DNA from: an archaeon
Lineage (GTDB): Archaea; EX4484-52; B79-G9
NCBI GenBank assembly: GCA_030594585.1
Contig: JAUVEX010000035.1
Span: forward strand, 1-9,176
Reading direction: 5' to 3'
Length of the DNA stretch: 9,176 nt
Shown here: positions 1-7,258 of the stretch, one piece after another
Layout of the letters: the number at the start of each line of letters is the position of its first letter
Position numbering within the stretch: position 1 is the stretch's first letter
Notes under the pieces: generated by a model
What the model was told of the DNA's origin: nothing
Database searches by the model: none
Seen by the model: only the letters and a program-made list of their open reading frames with translations
Program-made: the position numbers and the translations under genes

Positions 1-751
1 GTGGATTTCCTTTAGAATCAAAAACTGTTATTGTTCCATCTACAACATATGTTGGTATTGGGTTCAGAATGGGTTCCGGTGTTGCAGTGGCTGTCGGTAC
101 AGGTGTTTGCGTAGCTGTTTCATTTGTGATTATTTCCGAACTATCATCAGTTGCGTAGGGGATCATCTGTATTAGATTTCTTGTCAATTCACCGCCAGTT
201 ATTACTTCGTGGATACCACAAACAATTCCTCCAATAAGAAGAAAACCAATACCTAATTGAGGCCCATCGCCGAGTTCATTCCATTTCTTGTCGAAGTTGT
301 CTTTAAGTCTTTCTTGCCAAATACCTTGGAATTTTTTAACATTTTCAGCATTTTTTATATGATTGGTAATAGAAGAATCAGCTACAAAAGCATATGCTCT
401 TGAATTTATAACTTGGTTTTTTAAAGATGTTTTTAAAGAATGGCATTTTTCTGCAATAGCTCTGTAAGGATCTGTATCTTTTGCATTGTACCAAAAATAC
501 ATTCCTGCAGCAACAGGTGGTACCATATAGGGCACCGTGTTTGAAGCATATTTTGCAGCATTCCATATAGCCTCTGGCAATTCTCCTGCTTTTTCAGTTA
601 TACGTTCTAATGTGCTTGGGTTTTTTAACGCTTCATTATATGCTGTTTGAGGTGTTGTTATAGGCGGAAGATTCATATTAAGAGAATGCATAACTAATGG
701 GGTTTCCTTCAAATTAGCTCCATTTCCTGAAACAACACCGTATGTGTCCAT
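1..751 (-). CDS. Membrane-anchored surface protein of unknown function (3' end outside window)
   Basis: An open frame of 250 codons runs from an ATG at 751 leftward to the window edge without a stop, so the C-terminus is missing. I do not recognise the family. Residues 72-88 are moderately hydrophobic (VPYMVPPVAAGMYFWY). Residues 166-184 (LGIGFLLIGGIVCGI) look like a true membrane segment. After it comes a Thr/Pro-rich stretch at about 210-233 (TATQTPVPTATATPEP) that resembles the flexible linkers of archaeal cell-surface proteins, and then a sequence (YVVDGTITVFDSKGNP) that could begin a beta-rich extracellular domain. There is no classical N-terminal signal peptide. A short GTGGTG lies just before the ATG and may act as a weak ribosome binding site. 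That the region after the membrane segment faces outside is inferred. Confidence is high that this is a gene and low on its function. Confidence 0.72.
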   Translation of the reverse strand, partial: MDTYGVVSGNGANLKETPLVMHSLNMNLPPITTPQTAYNEALKNPSTLERITEKAGELPEAIWNAAKYASNTVPYMVPPVAAGMYFWYNAKDTDPYRAIAEKCHSLKTSLKNQVINSRAYAFVADSSITNHIKNAENVKKFQGIWQERLKDNFDKKWNELGDGPQLGIGFLLIGGIVCGIHEVITGGELTRNLIQMIPYATDDSSEIITNETATQTPVPTATATPEPILNPIPTYVVDGTITVFDSKGNP

Positions 752-757
752 AACACC

Positions 758-774
758 ACATTATTTATTGGTTT
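758..774 (+). repeat. 17-bp direct repeat, copy 1
   Basis: ACATTATTTATTGGTTT matches 931-947 at 16 of 17 positions in the same orientation, 173 bp apart. This copy lies only 7 nt upstream of the start codon of the minus-strand gene at 751, inside its presumed 5' leader. It could be a regulator site or a remnant of an insertion or duplication. I cannot tell which. Confidence 0.6.
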
Positions 775-793
775 ATTTTGTAACCATTACTCG

Positions 794-822
794 GTTATAA
801 TACCCCTATAAACTTATAAACC
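794..822 (-). promoter_or_regulatory. Candidate TATA elements for the 751 minus-strand gene
   Basis: On the minus strand this reads GGTTTATAAGTTTATAGGGG followed by TATTATAAC, giving three A/T boxes. Two are a tandem GTTTATA with 8-bp spacing. The box at about 794-801 would place transcription start near 771, about 20 nt before the ATG. The tandem boxes would give a leader of about 40 nt. Which box is used cannot be decided from sequence. Confidence 0.3.
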
Positions 823-930
823 TTTCTTTTTTGTTACTAATCAAAGAATCAACAAAAACTCACGCGAAATACAGTTTTTGAGTATTTGTGCAAACAAGCA
901 ATCAAACTGAATTAAATATACTAAAATATA

Positions 931-947
931 ACATTATCTATTGGTTT
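931..947 (+). repeat. 17-bp direct repeat, copy 2
   Basis: ACATTATCTATTGGTTT is the second copy of the repeat at 758-774, with one mismatch. It lies about 165 bp upstream of the GAPOR start, outside the core promoter. Confidence 0.6.
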
Positions 948-1004
948 TTGATGTTTAAATAAGTTGTGATAGTACATTTTGCATTTTTGTATGATTATCA
1001 TAAA

Positions 1005-1038
1005 TCCGCAGGAAACATGCGGACTTAAATCCTGCGGA
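1005..1038. repeat. Nested inverted repeat (TCCGCA / TGCGGA / TCCTGCGGA)
   Basis: TCCGCAGGA at 1005-1013 is a perfect reverse complement of TCCTGCGGA at 1030-1038 (9-bp stem, 16-nt loop). TCCGCA at 1005-1010 can also pair with TGCGGA at 1018-1023 (6-bp stem, 7-nt loop), so two mutually exclusive hairpins are possible. As DNA it is a dyad TCCGCA-N7-TGCGGA plus a third half-site 15 bp downstream. It stands out as G+C-rich in A+T-rich surroundings. It lies upstream of the nearer GAPOR TATA box, which favours a protein operator over an RNA leader. Confidence 0.6.
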
Positions 1039-1082
1039 GATAACCCATTATAAAATAATAATTTCTTTTTCGAAGCAAACAC

Positions 1083-1090
1083 ATATTAAT
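1083..1090 (+). promoter_or_regulatory. TATA-like box for the GAPOR gene
   Basis: ATATTAAT is centred about 26 nt before the ATG at 1113. In archaea this spacing sets transcription start at or next to the start codon. No Shine-Dalgarno sequence precedes the ATG, which fits a leaderless mRNA. A second box, TTATAAAAT at 1048-1056, would instead give a leader of about 33 nt and cannot be excluded. Confidence 0.4.
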
Positions 1091-1112
1091 CGTTTACGCG
1101 CAAATAATATCT

Positions 1113-3056
1113 ATGGATAAAAAACGGGTTGTTCTAAAGATTGATGCGGAAAATAATTCATTTAAGCTAGAGACCCTTAGGGATGAAAGAATAATCGGCC
1201 CTATTGACTACGCAATTGCTGAAAACATGAAAAAAAAGACATATGTAAATAGGATACATAATAGCAAAAACCCGTTTGTTTTTGGCTGCGGCCCTTTTGC
1301 AGGGAGTGAAATACCTGGAACTGCACGACTTTCTTTTTTTGCGAGATCCCCTATATGGCATTCGTTATTTTCAAGCACCATGGGCGGTGCTGCATTATCT
1401 TTGATTTCTGCGGGCGTTGATATTGTAAGCATTACAGGCAAATCAAAAACTCCTGTGATTATTTCTGTTTTTAACAAAAACGGGAAAACTATTGTTGAGA
1501 TGAAGCAGGTTTCAAGAAAAAATATTCAGCTTATTTATGCCGGGTATAGCGGGCTTAAAGGCGTGTATGCTATGCAGAAATACACTCTCGATACTTTTGC
1601 GGACAACTACAAAAATAACGGGCGCTTTTTTATGAACACACGGGTTCTTGCAGTTGGTCCTTGCGCTTTTGCTGTAAATTACGGGCTTGTGGGCTCAACA
1701 GTCATAAATATAAAAGGCGAACTTGAGACTGGAAGGGATGATTGGTCCGGACGGGGCGGAATGGGCTCTATTTTAGCGCAGGCGCATAATATCGTGGCAA
1801 TTGTTTTTGGCGGAAATGCTAAAAAAGAGAGAATAGGAGCGGATGTATTGTTCAAGAAAGCCCTTGGAAAAACAATTATGCAGGCAGCAGGGGACGCCAC
1901 AATAAAATATCGGCATATGGATAGCATAAAGACCGGGGGCACATTCGGTGTCAATTTCTATAATTTGCAGGAAAACATACTTACAAACAACTGGGATGTT
2001 GAAAAAACACCAAAAAAAGCAAAAGAAATATATGATAAAAAAGTAAAAGGAAAATACCTAAAAGAATATAATGAGCGTATAACCGATACAAAATCATGGT
2101 CAACCTGTGGTGAGGCGTGTCCCGGTTTATGCAAGAAAATCGACAAGAAAACAGGCGCTAAAATAGATTATGAACCCTATAGTGCCGCCGGCCCTAATTC
2201 AGGTGTTTTTGACATTAAAAAATCAGAAAAAATAGTTCTTCTTGCAGACAATTATGGTGTGGATGCAATTGAATTTGGAAACACGCTTTCATTTTGCCTT
2301 GACTGCATAAAAAACGGACTTTTGGCACCAAAGGATTTCGGGCTTTCAATTGATGTATCCTTCTCAAAAAATCAGGAAAAACTGGCAGAAAAAATAATTG
2401 AGTTAATGTTGTCTGGAAATGGCCTTGGAGGGCTTTTATCACAAGGTGTTCGGGTTGCATCAAAAACACTTGACAGGGAGTTTATTTCGCGGACAAAAAA
2501 AGCAGGCATCTGTTTCAGCGATTTGGCGGTTTATGTGCCGAATGGCAAACATGGCTCAATCGCACCAATACAGTATCTGGTATTAGGCGCGTTTATGCCG
2601 TTGCCAGTGCAGGGTAAATTCCTGACGCATTACGGTTCTGAATTCTTGAAACCACATGATATGGGCTTAAGAGATGCGGAACGGTTTATAGAAGAGCTTG
2701 GAACAGACAATCTTGGAATATGCAGATTCCACCGTGGCTGGTCAGAAAAGATGGAAAATATTCTTTTAGCTCATTTAGGGTATACGGATAATTACCAATT
2801 GCATATGCTTGGGGTTGTGCAGGATATTGTGGAATACAACAAAATGTCCGGTAATACACCTGTTTTCTGGGATTCTAAAAAAGTCATTCATTTAATGGCA
2901 AAAGACATTGAGCGAAAATATGCGGAAACGCCTAAAAACGAAAATCTTAGAATTTGGCACGAAAAATTCAAAAAAGACGAAACTGCGGCTGCAAAAGAAT
3001 ACTGGACAGCTGTTTTAAAAGAGATTGAACGGGTTTTTCAGGTTAGTTTGGTTTAA
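1113..3056 (+). CDS. gor: Glyceraldehyde-3-phosphate:ferredoxin oxidoreductase (tungsten AOR family)
   Basis: This 647-aa protein belongs to the aldehyde:ferredoxin oxidoreductase family of tungsten-bispterin enzymes. It fits the GAPOR branch, which oxidises glyceraldehyde-3-phosphate to 3-phosphoglycerate in the cytoplasm and reduces ferredoxin in modified archaeal glycolysis. Visible features are the N-terminal pterin-binding domain with GCGPFAGSEIPGTARLSFF (58-76) and STMGGAA (88-94), a region around GRDDWSGRGGMGSI (207-220), the cluster motif C332-GEA-C336-PGL-C340 followed by KK, and a late fourth cysteine in GICRFHRGW (C537). The four cysteines should hold one [4Fe-4S] cluster. CGExCPxxC with CRFHRGW, and a length close to the roughly 650 aa of known GAPORs, favour GAPOR over AOR or FOR. 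Substrate assignment rests on remembered family motifs, so another aldehyde remains possible. It is monocistronic, and its stop lies 6 nt from the convergent gene. Confidence 0.83.
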   Translation: MDKKRVVLKIDAENNSFKLETLRDERIIGPIDYAIAENMKKKTYVNRIHNSKNPFVFGCGPFAGSEIPGTARLSFFARSPIWHSLFSSTMGGAALSLISAGVDIVSITGKSKTPVIISVFNKNGKTIVEMKQVSRKNIQLIYAGYSGLKGVYAMQKYTLDTFADNYKNNGRFFMNTRVLAVGPCAFAVNYGLVGSTVINIKGELETGRDDWSGRGGMGSILAQAHNIVAIVFGGNAKKERIGADVLFKKALGKTIMQAAGDATIKYRHMDSIKTGGTFGVNFYNLQENILTNNWDVEKTPKKAKEIYDKKVKGKYLKEYNERITDTKSWSTCGEACPGLCKKIDKKTGAKIDYEPYSAAGPNSGVFDIKKSEKIVLLADNYGVDAIEFGNTLSFCLDCIKNGLLAPKDFGLSIDVSFSKNQEKLAEKIIELMLSGNGLGGLLSQGVRVASKTLDREFISRTKKAGICFSDLAVYVPNGKHGSIAPIQYLVLGAFMPLPVQGKFLTHYGSEFLKPHDMGLRDAERFIEELGTDNLGICRFHRGWSEKMENILLAHLGYTDNYQLHMLGVVQDIVEYNKMSGNTPVFWDSKKVIHLMAKDIERKYAETPKNENLRIWHEKFKKDETAAAKEYWTAVLKEIERVFQVSLV

Positions 3057-3062
3057 ACATAA

Positions 3063-4019
3063 TTAGTAAATTCCTAACATATAGCGGTTGAAACTGTCAC
3101 CAGGACTTTCTGCAATAGTCCATAACCTATGATTGTACGGAGCATTACCTGCGGTGTGCCAATTTCCTGTATTTGAATTGCAATTAGTATTTGGCATACC
3201 AATATACGCCGCTGTTGTGTATTTCTTACTTACATCATTGCTAAAAGTGGCCGGGCCATAGGATTTATGGTGTCCACAAATATCTCCCCCCCAGGTTGAA
3301 GGATTATAACGTTGCCATGATTCTGCTTGCTGCCAACCAGATGGAACTTGTAAATCAGTGCCGACAATCTTACATATTGTACCACTGACGCCAGTATCAT
3401 AAACGCCGCCGCCAATAGCATGACATTCGTCTTCTGTATGTGTGGATGGTCCGCCGATGCCATTCCATGTTAACTGTCCGGGAAATGGTATAAATGCGGC
3501 ACCACTGCAAAGAATATTAAAAGAATATTCTATTGTATCGTATCCCGTACTCCCTAAATAACATACAAGACTCCCATATGTGATTGAACCGGCATAAATA
3601 AGTCGATTATCTGTTTCGCCTATAAAAACAACAGTCTTTTCAAAATCAGTTGTTTTATCACTACCGCTCCATCCCACTGCGGTTCCTGTACATTTATCGC
3701 CCCCATAGCTTAACGCAATAGCATGAGAAAACCCCTTTGAAGCACAATAACTTTTTGCACCAACACCTGTTTCATAACCTGTTGTTTCCGAAAACCCTTG
3801 AATTGAAACACTCCCGCCCCCTTCAATAACATCCGCCCTTATATATCCGTTGCCATTGTCAATTACATTAAACCCGGCATCATCTGTCGTAATTTGGCTT
3901 AATGGGGTGAATTGCGCCAACGGGCTTGTTGCTGAAACAATGGTTATAACCGAAACTAAAACAACCGCCAGAATAATAGCAAAAGCATGCTTTTTTTCAA
4001 TGTTTATCTCTATTTTCAT
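3063..4019 (-). CDS. Secreted cysteine-containing protein of unknown function
   Basis: This 318-aa protein has a clear Sec-type signal peptide: a charged n-region MKIEINIEKKH (1-11), a hydrophobic core AFAIILAVVLVSVITIV (12-28) and a VSA|TS cleavage site after A30. It could alternatively remain as a membrane anchor. The mature part holds eight cysteines (92, 110, 153, 171, 199, 216, 248, 280). The even number suggests disulfides, and the sequence is rich in Gly, Ser, Thr and Tyr. A segment with CHAIGGG (199-205) ending in TIC (214-216) recalls a Cys-x3-GG...Cys pattern I associate with secreted orphan proteins of DPANN archaea and candidate-phylum bacteria. Residues 37-60 (FTPLSQITTDDAGF, then DNGNGYI) also look like the stereotyped N-terminal region of such proteins. 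It is probably extracellular. I recognise no enzyme motif. It is convergent with GAPOR and divergent from Hel308. Confidence 0.78.
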   Translation of the reverse strand: MKIEINIEKKHAFAIILAVVLVSVITIVSATSPLAQFTPLSQITTDDAGFNVIDNGNGYIRADVIEGGGSVSIQGFSETTGYETGVGAKSYCASKGFSHAIALSYGGDKCTGTAVGWSGSDKTTDFEKTVVFIGETDNRLIYAGSITYGSLVCYLGSTGYDTIEYSFNILCSGAAFIPFPGQLTWNGIGGPSTHTEDECHAIGGGVYDTGVSGTICKIVGTDLQVPSGWQQAESWQRYNPSTWGGDICGHHKSYGPATFSNDVSKKYTTAAYIGMPNTNCNSNTGNWHTAGNAPYNHRLWTIAESPGDSFNRYMLGIY

Positions 4020-4050
4020 GAATATCTTAAGAAACTATGGGTTATTGGAG

Positions 4051-4059
4051 TATATATTG
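4051..4059 (-). promoter_or_regulatory. TATA box for the secreted protein gene
   Basis: On the minus strand this reads CAATATATA, centred about 36 nt before the ATG at 4019, so transcription would begin near 4029 with a leader of about 10 nt. No Shine-Dalgarno sequence is visible in that short leader. Confidence 0.45.
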
Positions 4060-4091
4060 TTTTTTTGGGTAATTATGTAACCACCACAAAC

Positions 4092-4101
4092 ATATTATAA
4101 A
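4092..4101 (+). promoter_or_regulatory. TATA box for hel308, leaderless spacing
   Basis: ATATTATAAA is centred 26 nt before the ATG at 4123, so the transcript should begin at or beside the start codon. The intervening sequence has no Shine-Dalgarno match. The box lies about 40 bp from the oppositely oriented TATA box at 4051-4059, making a compact divergent promoter. Confidence 0.52.
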
Positions 4102-4122
4102 TTGTTCTTCTAAACACATTAC

Positions 4123-6315
4123 ATGAATGTTTCTGAAATTACCCAATTGCCTAAGAATGCGCTTGATGCTCTTGAGGCTGAAGGCATCACAAAACTGAAC
4201 CCGCCGCAAATTATGGCCGTAGAGGCTGGTTTGTTAGATTCTAAAAGTATTGTGGTTGCGGCCCCAACTGCATCGGGAAAGACATTTATTGCGGAGATGG
4301 CGATTCTAAATACTGTCCTAAACAAACATAAAAAATCAGTCTATATAGTTCCTCTAAAAGCTTTGGGTTCTGAAAAATACGAAGAATTTAAGGAAAGATA
4401 CGAACCGTTGGGGATAAAAGTTGGCATTTCTATGGGTGATTACGACTCAAAGGACCTCTGGCTTGAATCGCGAGATATTATCATTGTCACAAGCGAAAAG
4501 CTTGATTCTTTAATGCGCCACAGGGTTCCATGGGTTGATGAAATTGGTTTGGTTGTGATTGACGAAATACACCTCTTAAATGACATCTCCAGAGGCCCGA
4601 CACTAGAGGTTACAATAACACGATTGAGGGATTTGATTGAGCGAAAAAACTCTTTTCAGATTTTGGGGCTTTCAGCCACAATCTCAAACGCAAATGAGCT
4701 TGCACAATGGCTTGATGCCGAGCTTGTAAAATCGGATTATCGTCCTATTGAGTTAAAAAAAGGAGTATATTTTGACGGCAAAGTCAAGTATGGCAAAGAG
4801 AATGAAGTAATAAAACAAGAACATGATGGTGATTTAGAGAATTTGGTTGAACATAATCTTAAAAACGGGAAACAGCTTTTGATATTTGTTAATTCAAGAC
4901 GGTCTGCAGAAGCGCAGGCTGAAAAGCTTCGAAAAGTCGCTGAAAAATACACAAATCTTGAATTTGCAGGGGAATTATCACTTGAGGCAAAAGAGGCGCT
5001 TAAAAGCCCTACAAAGCAGTGCAGGCGATTGGCTAAGTGCCTTGAGAAAGGAACCGTGTTTCATCATGCAGGGCTTGTGCAGAAGCAAAGGAAATTGATT
5101 GAGGATTCATTTAAGTCAAGGTCGCTTAAAGTCATCTGCGCTACACCAACGCTTGCGATGGGCGTGAATCTTCCTTCATCTGTTGTTGTTATAAAAGACA
5201 TTATGCGTTATGTTGGCGGATACGGTATGAGGCCAATTCCTGTTTTGGAATACGAGCAGATGGCAGGACGCGCGGGCAGGCCGAAATATGATACAGAGGG
5301 TGTTGCAATTGCATTTGCCAGAAGCCCGAATGACATTGACCAGATTTTTGATAATTACATTTATGCGGATACTGAAAAAATATTCTCAAAGCTTGCATTG
5401 GAGCCTGTGCTTCGAATGCACATACTGTCTTTGATTGCGACAGGCCATGTCTATACAGAAGACCAACTCAATGAATTTATGGAAAAGACATTCTATGCTT
5501 ATCAATATACTGATTTGTCTGATTTGAGGCACAAAATGAAAAAAATGCTTCATCTGTTGTGGAAATACGGGCTTATTGAAATGGAGACTGAGGGAGATAT
5601 AAAAGAGCAGGGTCTTTTTGTCTCGGCAAACGCGTATGTCGAAAAATCAAAACTGAAGGCAACGCCATTGGGGTATCGTGTCGCACAGATGTATATTGAC
5701 CCGGAAACCGCCAATCTTTTTGTAGAATCCATGAAAAACACAGATGAAAAAAAGATAAATGAATTTTCATTTCTGCACCTGATTGTAAACGCATTAGAGC
5801 TTTACCCACAGCTTCGATTAAGGAAAGATGATTACGAGAGCATACATGAGAAAATGGCGTTATATGATGCGTTTATGATTGTGCCTGAGAAGCTGGTAAC
5901 ATATGATACTTACATGTCATCTGTAAAGACTGCGTTGATGCTTAACTCATGGATTGATGAAGTTGAGGAGGACAAGCTTTTAGAGCAGTATCATGTGACT
6001 CCCGGCGAGCTTCATGTAAAACTGACAACATCTGACTGGCTTTTGTATGCAGCGCATGAGATTGGACGAATTACGCATCATACCGAATACCAAAAAGAGT
6101 TAATGGATTTGCGCGTGCGCCTGAAGCACGGCGTTAAAAGGGAGCTTCTGCCTTTAGTATCATTGAAGAATGTCGGGCGTGTTAGGGCAAGGAAGCTGTT
6201 TGATAATGGAATAAAGAATGCGGGAGATATTGCAAGAAGTGATATAAAAGTTCTTGAGAAAATTGTGGGGAAGAAGACGGCTGAGGGGTTGAAAGGGGAC
6301 AAAAACTTTCTATAA
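4123..6315 (+). CDS. hel308: ATP-dependent DNA helicase Hel308
   Basis: This is a 730-aa superfamily 2 helicase. Characterised Hel308 enzymes move 3' to 5' on single-stranded DNA and act at stalled or collapsed replication forks. All core motifs are intact: Q-motif region ITKLNPPQ (22-29), Walker A APTASGKT (47-54), motif Ia VPLKALGSEKYEEF (76-89), DEIH (147-150), motif III LGLSATISN (181-189), motif IV LLIFVNSRRSAE (252-263), motif V CATPTLAMGVNLP (339-351) and motif VI QMAGRAGRP (379-387). The winged-helix domain follows (about 400-500), then the helical ratchet domain (about 510-660), then a C-terminal helix-hairpin-helix region (LVSLKNVGRVRARKLFDNGI, 678-697). The length is normal for the family. 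I see no PCNA-binding box at the extreme C-terminus (GDKNFL). The ATG has a TATA box 26 nt upstream and no Shine-Dalgarno sequence. The stop is 5 nt from that of the convergent gene. Confidence 0.95.
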   Translation: MNVSEITQLPKNALDALEAEGITKLNPPQIMAVEAGLLDSKSIVVAAPTASGKTFIAEMAILNTVLNKHKKSVYIVPLKALGSEKYEEFKERYEPLGIKVGISMGDYDSKDLWLESRDIIIVTSEKLDSLMRHRVPWVDEIGLVVIDEIHLLNDISRGPTLEVTITRLRDLIERKNSFQILGLSATISNANELAQWLDAELVKSDYRPIELKKGVYFDGKVKYGKENEVIKQEHDGDLENLVEHNLKNGKQLLIFVNSRRSAEAQAEKLRKVAEKYTNLEFAGELSLEAKEALKSPTKQCRRLAKCLEKGTVFHHAGLVQKQRKLIEDSFKSRSLKVICATPTLAMGVNLPSSVVVIKDIMRYVGGYGMRPIPVLEYEQMAGRAGRPKYDTEGVAIAFARSPNDIDQIFDNYIYADTEKIFSKLALEPVLRMHILSLIATGHVYTEDQLNEFMEKTFYAYQYTDLSDLRHKMKKMLHLLWKYGLIEMETEGDIKEQGLFVSANAYVEKSKLKATPLGYRVAQMYIDPETANLFVESMKNTDEKKINEFSFLHLIVNALELYPQLRLRKDDYESIHEKMALYDAFMIVPEKLVTYDTYMSSVKTALMLNSWIDEVEEDKLLEQYHVTPGELHVKLTTSDWLLYAAHEIGRITHHTEYQKELMDLRVRLKHGVKRELLPLVSLKNVGRVRARKLFDNGIKNAGDIARSDIKVLEKIVGKKTAEGLKGDKNFL

Positions 6316-6320
6316 GTATT

Positions 6321-7196
6321 CTACTGATTTGAGGTTCCTGAAATTGCGGCCTGATAGACAGGTTTTAACTTGCTTAGGTGTTTATCGACTATAGTTTTAA
6401 GGCGGTCAATAGGTGTAAGTTTTCCAATCCGTATCATACAGGTTGTTTGTTCTGTTTTGTATTGGAAACTATTCGGCGTATGTATTATGAAATTCATATA
6501 GTCTGTATGACCATCAGTAACATCTTTGATGGTATATCGTTTTTTATTCGCTGTGCTGTCTTTTTTCCAAATTGATTTTACATTTGGCAGTTCATGATCA
6601 TTTTCAAGTGTCATTGGGTTGAAATCTTCTAATTCTTTGACTGAATCATAAGTTATATTAGGGTCGGTGATTTTGTATTGTTCTTTGAAAAATTCAAATA
6701 ATACATCTTTAGCTGTTGCATTTTCTTCAAAAGTATCAATTTGGTCTAAATATAAATGTAAATTATCAAGCAAAGTATAAACGGCATTTATTTCATCATT
6801 AACCCGCTCAAGTGTTTTTCCTTCAGCAGAAACTCGTGTTCTGATGTCCGGGAGGTCTACGCCTTTTGTGATATAATGGAGAGAATTTATCGGTCCTGTG
6901 ATTTCTAAAGAAGACCAGTCATAGACATCTTTTTGATCGGTATCAGCAGATATTTTTTTTATTTGATCTACATCGTCATGTGTTGCTTTTTTGAAAAGAA
7001 TGGCTTTTTCAATCAAGTCATTAGGATAATCCGAATATTCGTATTCCCGCGTTCTTCCGAGCCCGCATTTTGCAGCGGAGTTTTTTGGTAGAAATTCCTG
7101 TGGTGTTTCTGCCGGCTTGCCGGTTAACAAATTCCAGTATCTTGTTAGCGCATCACTGGTTGCTTGTATTTCTTCGGAAGATAATTCATTGGACAT
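6321..7196 (-). CDS. Hypothetical soluble protein, 291 aa
   Basis: I do not recognise this protein. It has no signal peptide and no membrane segment, so it is probably cytoplasmic. It is rich in Asp, Glu and Lys, with predicted helical stretches at about 55-85, 128-153 (LERVNDEINAVYTLLDNLHL) and 262-283 (PIDRLKTIVDKHLSKLKPVY), and a more beta-like segment around 219-259 (KRYTIKDVTDG, YMNFIIHT, TTCMIRIGKL). It has only two cysteines (44, 253), not arranged as a metal site. The codons look coding throughout, and an A/T box sits about 25 nt before the ATG. It lies downstream of the tRNA on the same strand but is separated from it by an oligo-T terminator, so it is probably its own transcription unit. 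No enzymatic motif is evident. A lineage-specific or horizontally acquired gene is plausible. Confidence 0.72.
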   Translation of the reverse strand: MSNELSSEEIQATSDALTRYWNLLTGKPAETPQEFLPKNSAAKCGLGRTREYEYSDYPNDLIEKAILFKKATHDDVDQIKKISADTDQKDVYDWSSLEITGPINSLHYITKGVDLPDIRTRVSAEGKTLERVNDEINAVYTLLDNLHLYLDQIDTFEENATAKDVLFEFFKEQYKITDPNITYDSVKELEDFNPMTLENDHELPNVKSIWKKDSTANKKRYTIKDVTDGHTDYMNFIIHTPNSFQYKTEQTTCMIRIGKLTPIDRLKTIVDKHLSKLKPVYQAAISGTSNQ

Positions 7197-7214
7197 AACA
7201 AACTATTAGAACGA

Positions 7215-7227
7215 ATTATTTAAATAT
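7215..7227 (-). promoter_or_regulatory. TATA box for the 291-aa protein, leaderless spacing
   Basis: On the minus strand this reads ATATTTAAATAAT, centred about 25 nt before the ATG at 7196. That predicts a transcript starting at the start codon. No ribosome binding site is present. Confidence 0.45.
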
Positions 7228-7258
7228 CTTCTGGTAATAACAGGGGTTTTGAATGCGG

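Larger units (their letters stand above)
752..1112. other. Divergent intergenic region, no gene seen
   Basis: This 361-nt, very A+T-rich stretch separates two divergent genes. It holds a minus-strand promoter candidate (794-822), two copies of a 17-bp direct repeat (758-774, 931-947), an odd-length palindrome ATGAT-T-ATCAT (991-1001), a cluster of inverted TCCGCA/TGCGGA elements (1005-1038) and TATA-like boxes ahead of the GAPOR gene (1048-1056 and 1083-1090). I see no convincing small gene or RNA gene in it. Confidence 0.6.

Noticed and set aside
378..566. A 62-codon cysteine-rich minus-strand frame
   Set aside because: It overlaps, in another frame on the same strand, the longer open frame starting at 751, which has membrane and linker features. 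The cysteines come from shifted codons.
964..971. GTGATA-like half-site resembling the Thermococcales glycolytic operator (TATCAC-N5-GTGATA)
   Set aside because: The required TATCAC partner five bases upstream is absent (TTTAAAT instead).
903..971. Possible C/D box guide RNA (CTGA at 907-910, GATG near 950, GTGATA near 966)
   Set aside because: The boxes are in the wrong order, the C box does not match its consensus and no terminal stem is present.
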